The position numbers were made by a program, and so were the translations under genes. The notes below the pieces were generated by a model, which saw only the letters and a list, made by a program, of their open reading frames with translations, made no database searches and had not been told where the DNA came from. 64,000 bases of DNA from positions 310,001 to 374,000 of the forward strand of contig JADJVA010000020.1 in NCBI GenBank assembly GCA_016716765.1, read 5' to 3'. Shown one piece after another: positions 26,178 to 34,590 of this stretch (positions are counted from its first letter, which is position 1; the number at the start of each line of letters is the position of its first letter). Origin of the DNA: Bdellovibrionales bacterium (GTDB lineage Bacteria; Bdellovibrionota; Bdellovibrionia; Bdellovibrionales; UBA1609).

Positions 26178-27683
26178 TCAACATTCTGAATGGTACATGG
26201 CACGACCAACGGCCTCATGCCAATGAGACAACCGCGTGGACCTTTGCCTCTTGGTGAGCCTGGGAGTAAATTCCTGATCCGCTTTCCAAGCCGCCTTTAT
26301 TTCATTCAAATCATTCCAAAAACCAACTCCCAGACCGGCCAAAAAAGCAGCGCCAGCCGCAGTTGTCTCAATGAGGCTGGGACGTAATATTACGCTACCC
26401 AAATAATCTGCCTGCAATTGCATGAGAAGGTCATTGGCGCTCGCTCCCCCATCAACCCGAAGGCCTTTGAGGCGACGACCAAGATCCTTCTCCATTGCTA
26501 ACAAAATATCGACATTTTGAAGGGCCATTGATTCCAGAGTTGCTCGAGCCAAATGTGCTCGCTTTGTTCCACGAGTAAGACCCGAAATCAGACCTCTTGC
26601 ACGAGGATCCCAGTAGGGCGCGCCAAGCCCCGTCAAGGCAGGGACAAACTCAACTCCATCTGAATTTTCCACTTGGCTCGCCAAAACTTCAACCTCACGA
26701 CTATTCTCAATAAACTCAAGACCGTCTCTCAACCACTGCACCGCTGCTCCGCAAATAAACGCCCCACCCTCAAGAGCATAGGTCAGCTTCTTCTGGCCCT
26801 TTAACTGCCAGGCGACCGTCGTCAAAATTCCAGATTTTGACTTGATTGCTTTGTCTCCAGTGTTCATCAAAAGAAAACTGCCAGTGCCAAAGGTGCACTT
26901 GGCTTCGCCGGGAGCAAAACAGGTTTGGCCAAATAAGGCTGCTTGTTGGTCTCCGGCAATTCCCGAGATCGGAATCCCATCAGGAAGTCCGGGACAATTT
27001 TTTGTGTAGCCAAAAATTCCTGACGACGGCGAGATTTGAGGCAAAATCGCGTCAGGAATAGAGAAAAGTTTCAGCAATTCGGAATCCCAACTTCCTTTGT
27101 GAATATTCATCAATTGAGTCCGCGAAGCATTGGAAACATCTGTGCAATGGGATTGTCCAGAAGTGAGACGCCATAAGAGAAATGTATCAATCGTCCCGCC
27201 TGCAAGCTGGCCCAGACTTGCGCGCTTCCGAGCCTGACCGACTTCATCTAAAATCCAGCGAAATTTTGATCCTGAAAAATAGGGATCAACAACCAAGCCT
27301 GTTTTGTTTTGAATGAGCTTGGCTTTCCCCTTTTTCTTAAGTTTTTCGCAAAACAAAGTGGTCCTGCGACATTGCCAGACAATGGCATTATAAATTGGTC
27401 TCTGAGTTTTTCGATCCCAGATCACCGCCGTCTCTCGTTGATTGGTTATTCCAATTCCTGCTATTTGCTGTCCTGAAATTTTGGCCAATTCTAAGGTTTT
27501 GCGAATACTTGAAATCACTGAAAGCCATATAGCCTCGGGATTGTGCTCAACCCAACCCGGGCGCGGATAAATCTGCTCAAATTCCTCGTTGGTTTTTGCA
27601 AGACATTTACCGTCTTGACCTATAATACTTACAGTTGTGCCGGTTGTTCCTTGATCGATGGACAAAATGTACTGTGTTGACAT
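26178..27683 (-). CDS. glpK: Glycerol kinase
   Basis: 501 residues from the ATG at 27683, the normal size. FGGY-family kinase that makes glycerol 3-phosphate. Motifs: SIDQGTTGTTVSI phosphate loop, ITNQRETAVIWD, NAIVWQCRRT with the glycerol-binding Arg, GIAGDQQAALFGQ with the catalytic Asp, FGTGSFLLMNTG, and the C-terminal LRVDGGASANDLLMQ adenosine loop. No glpF or glpD is adjacent. The divergent neighbour, only 38 bp away, is an acyltransferase that could use glycerol 3-phosphate-derived lipids, so a lipid link is plausible. Confidence 0.95.
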   Translation of the reverse strand: MSTQYILSIDQGTTGTTVSIIGQDGKCLAKTNEEFEQIYPRPGWVEHNPEAIWLSVISSIRKTLELAKISGQQIAGIGITNQRETAVIWDRKTQRPIYNAIVWQCRRTTLFCEKLKKKGKAKLIQNKTGLVVDPYFSGSKFRWILDEVGQARKRASLGQLAGGTIDTFLLWRLTSGQSHCTDVSNASRTQLMNIHKGSWDSELLKLFSIPDAILPQISPSSGIFGYTKNCPGLPDGIPISGIAGDQQAALFGQTCFAPGEAKCTFGTGSFLLMNTGDKAIKSKSGILTTVAWQLKGQKKLTYALEGGAFICGAAVQWLRDGLEFIENSREVEVLASQVENSDGVEFVPALTGLGAPYWDPRARGLISGLTRGTKRAHLARATLESMALQNVDILLAMEKDLGRRLKGLRVDGGASANDLLMQLQADYLGSVILRPSLIETTAAGAAFLAGLGVGFWNDLNEIKAAWKADQEFTPRLTKRQRSTRLSHWHEAVGRAMYHSEC

Positions 27684-27721
27684 ATGAGAACTCCACTCCC
27701 TCTCCAACATAGGTAGTCTCT

Positions 27722-28501
27722 ATGAAAAAATCATCTAAAGATAACACGAAAATTCAATTACCCCTTTTCAGAATTAAGAATTTCCATCACGAAGCATTAT
27801 TGTACCGCGTAATTCCTCGAATATTCCTTGATCTCTTGGGGAAGTATTTCCGTCTCAAAGTTGAAGGGGGCGAAAATGTCCCCCGCGATGGGAGGGCTAT
27901 CATCTGCCCCAATCATTCTGGTTATGCCGGAGTAGATGCCCTTATTCTTGCGAATGAAATCCGGAGAAGTTCGGGCCGAACACCGAGAGTTTTAACCCAC
28001 CATTTGTGGTTTCTCACCAAAAGCACAGCCATCCCAGCAAACAAGCTTGGATTTATTGAAGCAACGGCAACCAATGGCATTCGGTGCTTACTCAAGAACC
28101 AGCTCGTCGTTCTTTTTCCTGAAGGCGAGTATGGAAACTTTAAACCAACAAGCAAGGCCTACCGACTGCAAGAATTCAAGCGAGGTTTTGTAAGAATGGC
28201 CCTTCTGACGAAAGCGCCAATCATACCTGTCGTTGTGATTGGGGCCGAAGAAACTCACATTAATCTCTCACGCTTGCGCTTACCGAAGGCCCTACATAGC
28301 CTCGTTCTTCCCCTACCCTTGAATTTGATTCCTCTCCCAGCAAAATGGAAAATTAGATTTTTAGAACCAATCTACCTCCCTTACAAGGCAGAAGCTGCCG
28401 ACGACAGAGAACTCGTCCATGATATTTGCCTTGATATCCAGGAACGCATGCAGAAAGCCATCAACAATGAACTTGCCAAACGAAAGTCTATTTTCATTTG
28501 A
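27722..28501 (+). CDS. PlsC-like phospholipid acyltransferase
   Basis: 259 residues. Member of the lysophospholipid acyltransferase superfamily. CPNHSGYAGVDAL is the active-site block; the spacing is His-x6-Asp rather than the usual His-x4-Asp. FPEGEYGNFKP corresponds to the glycerophosphate-binding FPEG block, and PIIPVVVIGAEET is the fourth block. It probably acylates lysophosphatidic acid or a similar lysolipid at the inner membrane. AGGTAG precedes the ATG. Transcribed divergently from glpK, and followed directly by a repeat element. Confidence 0.8.
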   Translation: MKKSSKDNTKIQLPLFRIKNFHHEALLYRVIPRIFLDLLGKYFRLKVEGGENVPRDGRAIICPNHSGYAGVDALILANEIRRSSGRTPRVLTHHLWFLTKSTAIPANKLGFIEATATNGIRCLLKNQLVVLFPEGEYGNFKPTSKAYRLQEFKRGFVRMALLTKAPIIPVVVIGAEETHINLSRLRLPKALHSLVLPLPLNLIPLPAKWKIRFLEPIYLPYKAEAADDRELVHDICLDIQERMQKAINNELAKRKSIFI

Positions 28502-28553
28502 ACTGGCCCGCTTGATCGTTGTTTCAAGCTCCCAAGAGCTTGCGGGCCAGTTT
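28501..28553. repeat. REP-like palindromic element, copy 1
   Basis: AACTGGCCCGC (28501-28511) and its complement GCGGGCCAGTT (28542-28552) form an 11-bp stem. Within the loop, CAAGCTC and GAGCTTG pair across CCAA, giving a second stem. The outer arms and the adjoining TTGATCGTTGTT closely match the element at 31379-31585. It lies immediately after the acyltransferase stop and may also act as a weak transcription stop. Confidence 0.75.
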
Positions 28554-28593
28554 AAACCATTCAAGATTGAGACAGTTCATCCGATAAGCAACA

Positions 28594-28797
28594 ATGACAG
28601 GCGCAGTTCAAAACAGCCGTGGCCAAATCTTAGTGGAGTACATCCTCTTGATGGTCATCGTGGTTTCCGTCGCACTTCTTATCACGTCGTTCATGGTCAG
28701 CCGCAACGCGGATCGGCCTGGATTTCTCATCTCAAAATGGTACCAGATCATTCAAGTGATTGGAGAAGACCCCGCCGACGACCTTAAAACACCATAG
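28594..28797 (+). CDS. Flp-type (type IVb) prepilin-like protein
   Basis: 67 residues. A short basic leader ends in Gly, then QILVEY and about 20 hydrophobic residues. This matches Flp prepilins, where cleavage after Gly is followed by a Glu-Tyr pair at mature positions 5-6 and a hydrophobic helix. The remaining 35 residues are a short polar tail ending DDLKTP. No strong Shine-Dalgarno is visible. No tad/pil assembly genes lie nearby, so it would rely on machinery elsewhere. Convergent with creA. Confidence 0.6.
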   Translation: MTGAVQNSRGQILVEYILLMVIVVSVALLITSFMVSRNADRPGFLISKWYQIIQVIGEDPADDLKTP

Positions 28798-28825
28798 ACG
28801 CCGGCTATCATATATCGTTTGCAGT

Positions 28826-29320
28826 TTATCGTTTGGACCATGGCTTGATTCTAACTGCAGAAAGAGAACTGCGAGGCGATCCCTCGGTAACCCTTTTTGT
28901 ATAGACCATGTAGACCACGGTTTGCCTTTTGAAATCAATAAATCGCTCGACATACATTTCCTTAAATACCAGCGACCTTCGCTCAGAGAAGATCCTCTCA
29001 GATCCGCCCAATTTATTCGCTTCCGAAAGGTTGACCGGTCCCACTTGAACGCAAGAAATAGATGCATCCGACTGATTATCAGCAACACCAACAGTACCTT
29101 CAAAACCACCGGCCTGGGGCCTGCTGACATAGCAACTGATACCTTTTATTTCTGGATCATCTACAATCTCAACTGCAATCTTGTCATTGGGAGTTACCCA
29201 ATGAAAATCATAGCTGACTTTCCCTAGCTCTTCTGCGTGCGCAAAAGAAGGTGAACCACCCACCCAAAAAATAAGGGAAACTACCGACAATTTTCTTGCT
29301 AACGTCAATTTGGATTTCAT
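28826..29320 (-). CDS. creA: CreA family periplasmic protein
   Basis: 164 residues, the usual CreA length. Signal peptide about 1-29 (ending FAHAEE). Family segments present: DKIAVEIVDDPEIKGISCYV, SDASISCVQVGPVNL, SLVFKEMYVERFIDFKRQ, VVYMVYTKRVTEGSP and the final SLSAVRI. The two conserved Cys could form a disulfide. CreA is widespread in proteobacteria, but its biochemical role is unknown. GGAG lies 8 bases before the ATG. Confidence 0.9.
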   Translation of the reverse strand: MKSKLTLARKLSVVSLIFWVGGSPSFAHAEELGKVSYDFHWVTPNDKIAVEIVDDPEIKGISCYVSRPQAGGFEGTVGVADNQSDASISCVQVGPVNLSEANKLGGSERIFSERRSLVFKEMYVERFIDFKRQTVVYMVYTKRVTEGSPRSSLSAVRIKPWSKR

Positions 29321-29449
29321 TTATATACTCCGTGTTTTGACTCTCAAACACCGAATTTTACGGCATTCAAAGGATTCGCCATGGAACTTACCCTTAAACC
29401 CCTGCGTCTTTTTTGGATAAAAGTCAACTAGATTCAGAGACATTGCGAT

Positions 29450-29872
29450 CTAGACAGTCAGAGTGGGACCCACAGGTGCAAATATCCTCCAAGTATCAAA
29501 GATATCGGATATTTCATCATAGATCTTCTCGAATTCCTCATCGGGAATAAGACCACGAATTCCTACAACATCATCATCGCCCAGACGACTGCGACAAACT
29601 GTGCAAGGGGCACTCTCAGGAAAAGAGAGATCAAATGCCTCTGAAGATGGATAGAGCATGACAAACAGATGTTTTCCCATCTGTCGATGCAGCTCCCTCG
29701 CTCTCTGATAACCTTCCTTGAGCTCATTTTGCATCCGAAAATAGATTTTCAATGCGACGGCCTCTTGGTATTGCGCAAAATAAAGACGAATGGGACCATC
29801 AAAAATCGCAGCATTAAAGGCCGGCGAATAAAAATTGGACTGAGTCAAACTGGTCACTGATTCGTTCATCAT
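29450..29872 (-). CDS. Hypothetical cytoplasmic protein
   Basis: 140 residues from an ATG at 29872 (GGAAAA upstream); a TTG 19 codons earlier is possible. No signal peptide. The N-terminal half is helical (IRLYFAQYQEAVALKIYFRM), a CTVC pair lies near residue 92, and the C-terminal part is acidic (EEFEKIYDEISDIFD). The gene is upstream of creA on the same strand and downstream of hutI. No family recognised. Confidence 0.5.
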   Translation of the reverse strand: MMNESVTSLTQSNFYSPAFNAAIFDGPIRLYFAQYQEAVALKIYFRMQNELKEGYQRARELHRQMGKHLFVMLYPSSEAFDLSFPESAPCTVCRSRLGDDDVVGIRGLIPDEEFEKIYDEISDIFDTWRIFAPVGPTLTV

Positions 29873-29985
29873 TTTTTCCATCCATTGAATAATAATGAAT
29901 AACGCTGAAAGTACCCCAAGACTATTCAAGGATACTTCTCAAAAGCAAAACTTATTTAAGATATTTTAAGCTTTTTTCTCAATTA

Positions 29986-31245
29986 TCATCTGGAATTGAA
30001 GATTCTTTTTCCCTTTACCCAGGATTCGACCACAGGAAGGTGACCTACCTGCATAAATAGGTCTTGCCAACGCCCGTCTATCAGTATGAGATCAGCAGAT
30101 TTTTCGGCTTCAATTGATCCGCAGACATTGCCTAACCCCAAAGCTGCCGCTGCATTTACCGTGTAAGCCGCCAAGACTTCGGCCAAAGTCATCCGCATCT
30201 CTACGCGTGCAAGCACCCCGACCAAAGCCAAGTCCCAGCTTGGCGAACTTCCAGGATTAAAATCAGTCGCTAGCGCTACTCTCGCTCCGGCATCCAGCAG
30301 GTCCCGTGCAGGCGGATAGGGCATGCGCAAATAAAAATCAGCTGTGGGCAGCAATACACAAACGGTTTCAGATTTCGAAAGCTGAATCACATCTTCAGGC
30401 GATATATGGACCAAATGATCCACTGATTGTGCTGCCAATTCAGCTCCTAAAACCCCACCCCCTAGGCGCTGAAGCTGATCCATGTGGCCCGTCAGGCCAA
30501 AACCCAATTCTTTGGCTGCCTCCAGATACCGTCTGCCCTGCTCAAGGCTAAAGAACCCTTTCTCAATAAAAATATCCGCTCGCTCAGCGAGTTTGCCCTT
30601 CATGACCGCAGGAAGCATTGATTCGATCACTTCGTCCAAATATTCATCACGACCAAGAGCATCCTCGGGAAGAGCATGAGGCCCAAGGAATGTTCTGACC
30701 ACACGAGGGCCTTTGACTTTGCCAGCGACACCAAGCATTTTAAGTTCAGTTTCCAAATCAAGCCCATATCCGCTCTTGATCTCCAAGGTTCCAACCCCTT
30801 GACGGAGGAAGGCATCCACTCGTGGCTTCAATAATTCCATGAGCTCTCTCTCATCCGCAATCCGAGTGTGATGAACCGTGGACAAAATCCCCCCGCCTCT
30901 CTGAGAGATTTCTTGATACGTCGCGCCCTGTACGCGTTGCTCAAACTCATCCGCTCGGCTTCCCGCAAAAACACTGTGCGTGTGTGCCTCGACAAAAGCC
31001 GGTAGAACACTGAGACCACTGCAATCCACCTCCTCCAGGCTTGCCTTTCCAGTTAGACTCTTAATCACGTGACTGGATAGCTGTCGTTCGGGACCCGCCC
31101 AACGAATTTCACCCGCTTCAACCACAATCGCCCCATCCGAAATGATACCAAGATCCTTCGTTGTGGGGCGGCGCCCCTTCTTTTCTGAGACTCCACTCAT
31201 CGTCAACAGCTCGTCGATTCGACGAAAAATAACAAATTGAGCCAA
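29986..31245 (-). CDS. hutI: Imidazolonepropionase
   Basis: 419 residues. Third enzyme of histidine degradation: it hydrolyses imidazolone-5-propionate to N-formimino-L-glutamate. Amidohydrolase motifs: EAHTHSVFAGSRADEFEQR with metal-binding His, GGGILSTVHHTR, GYGLDLETELKML, FLGPHALP, GLTGHMDQL and ALATDFNPGSSP with the late metal Asp. Starts with TTG behind GGGGGTGA. It is separated from hutH and hutU by 11 kb holding amt and gltBD. Confidence 0.95.
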   Translation of the reverse strand: MAQFVIFRRIDELLTMSGVSEKKGRRPTTKDLGIISDGAIVVEAGEIRWAGPERQLSSHVIKSLTGKASLEEVDCSGLSVLPAFVEAHTHSVFAGSRADEFEQRVQGATYQEISQRGGGILSTVHHTRIADERELMELLKPRVDAFLRQGVGTLEIKSGYGLDLETELKMLGVAGKVKGPRVVRTFLGPHALPEDALGRDEYLDEVIESMLPAVMKGKLAERADIFIEKGFFSLEQGRRYLEAAKELGFGLTGHMDQLQRLGGGVLGAELAAQSVDHLVHISPEDVIQLSKSETVCVLLPTADFYLRMPYPPARDLLDAGARVALATDFNPGSSPSWDLALVGVLARVEMRMTLAEVLAAYTVNAAAALGLGNVCGSIEAEKSADLILIDGRWQDLFMQVGHLPVVESWVKGKRIFNSR

Positions 31246-31378
31246 GCTTCACCCCCGTTCGATGGTCTGAACCAATTAAAAACTGAAGAATCCCAATTGA
31301 TCTCTCACATCTCTAGTGCACTGATGACTTCAGATGCAACAAGGAAATGGACCCAGAGAAAGTTTTGAAAAATGCCAG

Positions 31379-31585
31379 CTGGCCCGCATGATTGTTGTTC
31401 TAAACTCCGGGGCACCTGGCTGAACTAAATCTCAGGAGTCCAGGATCTTCAAACATGCGTCCGGCAGCAGCGCTCACGTTGTGAGCGCTGCACCAAGCCG
31501 AACTCGATCCTGAATTCCTGAGATTTAGTTCAGCCAGCTCCGCGAGTCTTGGATACAACAAATTCACCGAAGGCTTGCGGGCCAG
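31379..31585. repeat. REP-like palindromic element, copy 2, carrying an internal insert
   Basis: CTGGCCCGC (31379-31387) and GCGGGCCAG (31577-31585) are the same outer arms as copy 1 at 28501-28553. A second arm pair, TTGTTGT (31392-31398) and ACAACAA (31555-31561), lies inside. Copy 1 is 53 bp and this copy is 207 bp; the difference is largely the nested palindromic segment at 31416-31537. Read on the minus strand, the right-hand stem is followed by TTTTT, so it could end transcription of the 31596-32517 gene. The element fills most of the 350-bp gap before hutI; the remaining 31246-31378 shows nothing clear. Confidence 0.7.
31416..31537. repeat. 122-bp segment bounded by perfect 22-bp inverted repeats
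   Basis: The 22 bases at 31416-31437 are the exact reverse complement of 31516-31537. Inside are CAGGATC / GATCCTG (31441-31447, 31506-31512), CGGC / GCCG, and a perfect 11-bp hairpin with a 3-base loop (31467-31477 and 31481-31491). The whole can fold as one long stack of stems. It contains no open frame. It could be a miniature non-autonomous mobile element or a structured RNA; only the symmetry is seen. Confidence 0.75.
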
Positions 31586-31595
31586 TTTATTTTAG

Positions 31596-32517
31596 TCAAG
31601 GACGGCGGCGAATACGGAGCGCAACTTGTAAACATTTGTCACCAGGTTTAATTTCATATGGCAGGGTCGCCTCAAGATCAAGGTCCTCTCGGCTAAGATA
31701 CTGATTGATCTCTGTAGACAGATTTTGAATACCAACTCTGTTAAACTCGTCCTCTCTCATCTCGTGAAAATACCAGGCATTGGGTTCTAGCTGATCAAGA
31801 ATCGCGTTCAAATTTTTCGCGTCTGGAACTCCCACAATACCGGCTTCTAAAACGCCGAGCAGAGGGCCTCCCATTAAGTGCTCGCTCAATATTGCCTGCA
31901 TGTGCTGGATCGAGGAGCGGTCGGCCCGGTGTAAAAAAATACGTTTAACGATAACACTTTTGATTCCTGGCACGCGAAACTCTGCTCGAATGATCATTGG
32001 CGAACGACCAGTGATACGGGTCTCAGAATTTTTCAACCAATCTGCGCCAGAAATCTGCAGGAAGTCCTCGGCCCGAAATTCAAGTTGGTCTTTAACGAAC
32101 CCGATATCCTCAATTGTAAATGAAGATGCCAGCCTTTCTAAACGATGTTTAATAGAATACAAAACATGAAGGTAACCTTGGCCCCAACCGCCGTTCAAAA
32201 GATCGAGCAAATGATAGTTTTCCGCGCCCGGAAAGTCGACCATTGGGCGAAAAATGTCGGGTCCAGACGCAATGTAAAGTGCGTTTGATTCTGGCAATGA
32301 GATGGGATTGATTTCACGATATTCGACTCCACGGAACATGGAGAAAGCTTCGGACGGAAACTCAGCGGCATATCGCCGACTTCCAGCCATTACAAAACCA
32401 CGGAATTGCCATTTCCTTATTTGAAAGTCGGCTAGCGAGGACATCTCCGCATGAAGCAAAAGAATCTTGTACCAAAAATAGAGACGAAAATGAAATCACA
32501 CAAACTAACAGCCGCAC
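31596..32517 (-). pseudogene. Secreted protein gene with apparent one-base frameshift
   Basis: A GTG at 32517 starts a good signal peptide (MRLLVCVISFSSLFLVQ, ending SFASCGDV), but its frame stops at 32362. In the frame one base over, a 287-codon frame runs to 31596 with no proper start: the ATG at 32444 has no usable ribosome site. Removing one base, for example an A in GGAAATGG (32409-32416), would join the leader to WQFRGFVMAGSRRYAAEF and give one secreted protein of about 305 residues. The body matches no family I recognise. Either a real lesion or a sequence error. Confidence 0.55.
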
Positions 32518-32731
32518 AAATAACTGGACCTTTCGTTGATCGGAAGATGTCACAGATCTGCTTTGAGTTTCAAGGAAAATTCGCCTCAAGAATTGAATTC
32601 GAGACGAATCGCCAAAGTCAGTGAGAAATAATGGCTCGGCGAATCCTCATTTCATCTGCCTGAGAGCTCTAGAAGCGATTTCAAGGTGGCCCGCGATTTG
32701 CTCTGACCACCTCATGTGATTCACAACAACA

Positions 32732-32755
32732 TGTGTGCAATACGCACAGGAGGAG
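32732..32755 (+). promoter_or_regulatory. Hairpin abutting a strong Shine-Dalgarno before hsp20
   Basis: TGTGTG (32732-32737) and CGCACA (32743-32748) form a 6-bp stem with a CAATA loop, ending exactly at AGGAGGAG (32748-32755), which is 8 bases before the ATG. A stem next to the ribosome site of a small heat-shock gene could act as a simple thermosensor, but it does not match the ROSE anti-SD pattern, so this is speculative. Confidence 0.35.
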
Positions 32756-32763
32756 ATACAGAT

Positions 32764-33228
32764 ATGAAAAATCCGCTTGCCAATTTACCAGAAAGGCTCC
32801 GCCGACGAGTTCCAACTGCTATGAAGGCCCTGCTAGAAATGGAAAATGAGATGGATCGAGTTTTTCAGACGTCATCGTTTTGGCCAGAAGAAGTTGGCTC
32901 CTTCGATTTCTCTCCAGCCTGCGATTTTAAGGATACAGGCAAGGAGTATGTTATTAATTTTGATATCCCGGGCATAAAAAGGGAAGACGTGAAAATTGAA
33001 ATGGAAAACAATAGACTTACCGTGAGCGGCGAGAGAAGTGTTCGCCGGGACGAGAAGGAGGCTAGGTATCTCCTGTCTGAGTCTTGTTCTGGGTATTTTA
33101 TGCGTTCGTTTAGTTTACCAAACCTTGTAGATGAGAGCCGAGTCGATGCCCAGTATGCCGATGGTGTTTTAACTATCACGGTTCCCAAAATAGAGGCGTC
33201 GAAGGCCAAACAAATCAAAATTCACTGA
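32764..33228 (+). CDS. Small heat shock protein, Hsp20/alpha-crystallin family
   Basis: 154 residues from the ATG at 32764, fixed by AGGAGGAG. The alpha-crystallin domain covers about 48-145: SPACDFKDTGKEYVINFDIPG, IKREDVKIEMENNRLTVSGER, YFMRSFSLPNLVD, and YADGVLTITVPK. The C-terminal KQIKIH supplies the I-x-I motif used for oligomer assembly. It is an ATP-independent holdase that binds unfolding proteins in the cytoplasm. Single gene, convergent with amt. Confidence 0.93.
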   Translation: MKNPLANLPERLRRRVPTAMKALLEMENEMDRVFQTSSFWPEEVGSFDFSPACDFKDTGKEYVINFDIPGIKREDVKIEMENNRLTVSGERSVRRDEKEARYLLSESCSGYFMRSFSLPNLVDESRVDAQYADGVLTITVPKIEASKAKQIKIH

Positions 33229-33283
33229 TGGGTTCCTGCCTGGGTTGCTAAACCTCAAGGCCACGGAAAAAGAGAAGAGAATT

Positions 33284-33332
33284 AAAAAAAGCGGCGAAGC
33301 TTGAGGCTTAGGTTGAGGGTCAGCTCCGCCGC
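33284..33332 (-). terminator. Intrinsic terminator of amt
   Basis: On the minus strand GCGGCG-G-AGCT pairs with AGCT-T-CGCCGC (33322-33332 with 33291-33301), an 11-bp stem with one G-U pair, followed by seven T's (33290-33284). It lies 53 bp beyond the amt stop codon. Confidence 0.85.
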
Positions 33333-33384
33333 AGATAAATCATGTCAAAATAGTTAGGAAGAAAACGCGCAGCTTGCATCTCTT

Positions 33385-34590
33385 CTAATGAGCAAGTTGT
33401 TCATTGTGCTGATGAAGATCCAAACCAAGTTCCTCCCCATCAACTGAGACTTCGAGCTTCTCTATTAACCGAACCAATTTCAGTCCAATCCAAGTCATTA
33501 CCACTACGAACACCACAACAAGAGACAGTGCTGCCATATGTTTTAACAAAAGAACGGAGCTACCATAAATTAGCCCGCCTTCCTCAGCAAAAACTGCCGT
33601 GAGCAACATTCCTACGATTCCGCCCACTCCATGACAGGGAAAAACATCCAAGGTGTCATCGATTCCTTTCTTTGCCCGCCAAATCACCACTGAATAGCTA
33701 ATCGCCGATGCAACGGCCCCAATAAAGAGACTTGCTCCGAACGAAACATAGCCAGCTGCTGGAGTTATCGCCACCAATCCGACAACAGCGCCAACGCAGG
33801 CACCAAGACAGCTTGGTTTTTTCTTTAATTTCCAATCAAGAAGAACCCAAACTAACATCGCTGTCGCAGAGGCCGTATTTGTTGTCAAAAACGCCTGAAC
33901 AGCTTGTCCGTTGGCTGCCAGGGCAGAACCCGCATTAAAACCAAACCATCCAAACCAAAGCATCCCCGTTCCCAAAAGCACAAATGGAATATTTGAAGGC
34001 GCATGGGTTCTATCTTGCCGTCCCCTCATCATCAGAGCGGCCACCAAAGCCGCAATTCCAGCTGAAATATGTACAACCGTTCCACCTGCAAAATCTAAAA
34101 CACCCCATTTTCGCAAGAAGCCCTCGGGATGCCAGGCCCAGTGAGCGAGCGGAGTATAAATAAACAAACTGAAGAAGACGCAGAAAATGAGATAGGACTT
34201 AAACCGAACTCTCTCGGCGAAGGCTCCCGTAATAAGAGCCGGGGTGATTATCGCAAATTTCATCTGGAACAGAACAAATAAGGCAAAAGGAATTGTCGCC
34301 GCAAATGTGGGATTGGGATGCACTCCCACATTTCGGAGCCCAAGGTAAGTGAGCGGGTTTCCGATCACCCCTCCTAGGCTTTCCCCAAATGCAAGACTGA
34401 AGCCCACAACGACCCAAAGGACGCTAACTAAACCCATTGAAACGAAACTTTGGAACATGGTGGATATAAGATTTTTTTTCTTGACCATTCCACCGTAGAA
34501 AAAGGCAAGTCCCGGAGTCATCAGAAGAACCAAACCCGATGCAGTTAGCAACCATGCCGTATCGCCGGCGTTGATCTCTTGGATTGGCAT
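33385..34590 (-). CDS. amt: Ammonium transporter
   Basis: 401 residues, eleven predicted helices. Family marks: PGLAFFYGGMV near the N-terminus, FAERVRFKSYLIFCVFF, GGTVVHISAG and FPCHGVGGIVGM (the twin His of the pore), and GWFGFNAGSAL. It conducts ammonium into the cell. No leader peptide is seen, unlike E. coli AmtB, and no glnK partner is adjacent. GAGGGGG precedes the ATG. Placed between hsp20 and gltB, divergent from gltBD, in a region also holding histidine-degradation genes. Confidence 0.95.
   Translation of the reverse strand: MPIQEINAGDTAWLLTASGLVLLMTPGLAFFYGGMVKKKNLISTMFQSFVSMGLVSVLWVVVGFSLAFGESLGGVIGNPLTYLGLRNVGVHPNPTFAATIPFALFVLFQMKFAIITPALITGAFAERVRFKSYLIFCVFFSLFIYTPLAHWAWHPEGFLRKWGVLDFAGGTVVHISAGIAALVAALMMRGRQDRTHAPSNIPFVLLGTGMLWFGWFGFNAGSALAANGQAVQAFLTTNTASATAMLVWVLLDWKLKKKPSCLGACVGAVVGLVAITPAAGYVSFGASLFIGAVASAISYSVVIWRAKKGIDDTLDVFPCHGVGGIVGMLLTAVFAEEGGLIYGSSVLLLKHMAALSLVVVFVVVMTWIGLKLVRLIEKLEVSVDGEELGLDLHQHNEQLAH

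Noticed and set aside
28760..29227. 155-codon open frame on the plus strand
   Set aside because: Antisense to creA, which matches its family along its whole length.
32684..32710. GGCCCGC stretch before hsp20 as a third copy of the REP-like element
   Set aside because: Only seven bases match and there is no opposing GCGGGCC arm.
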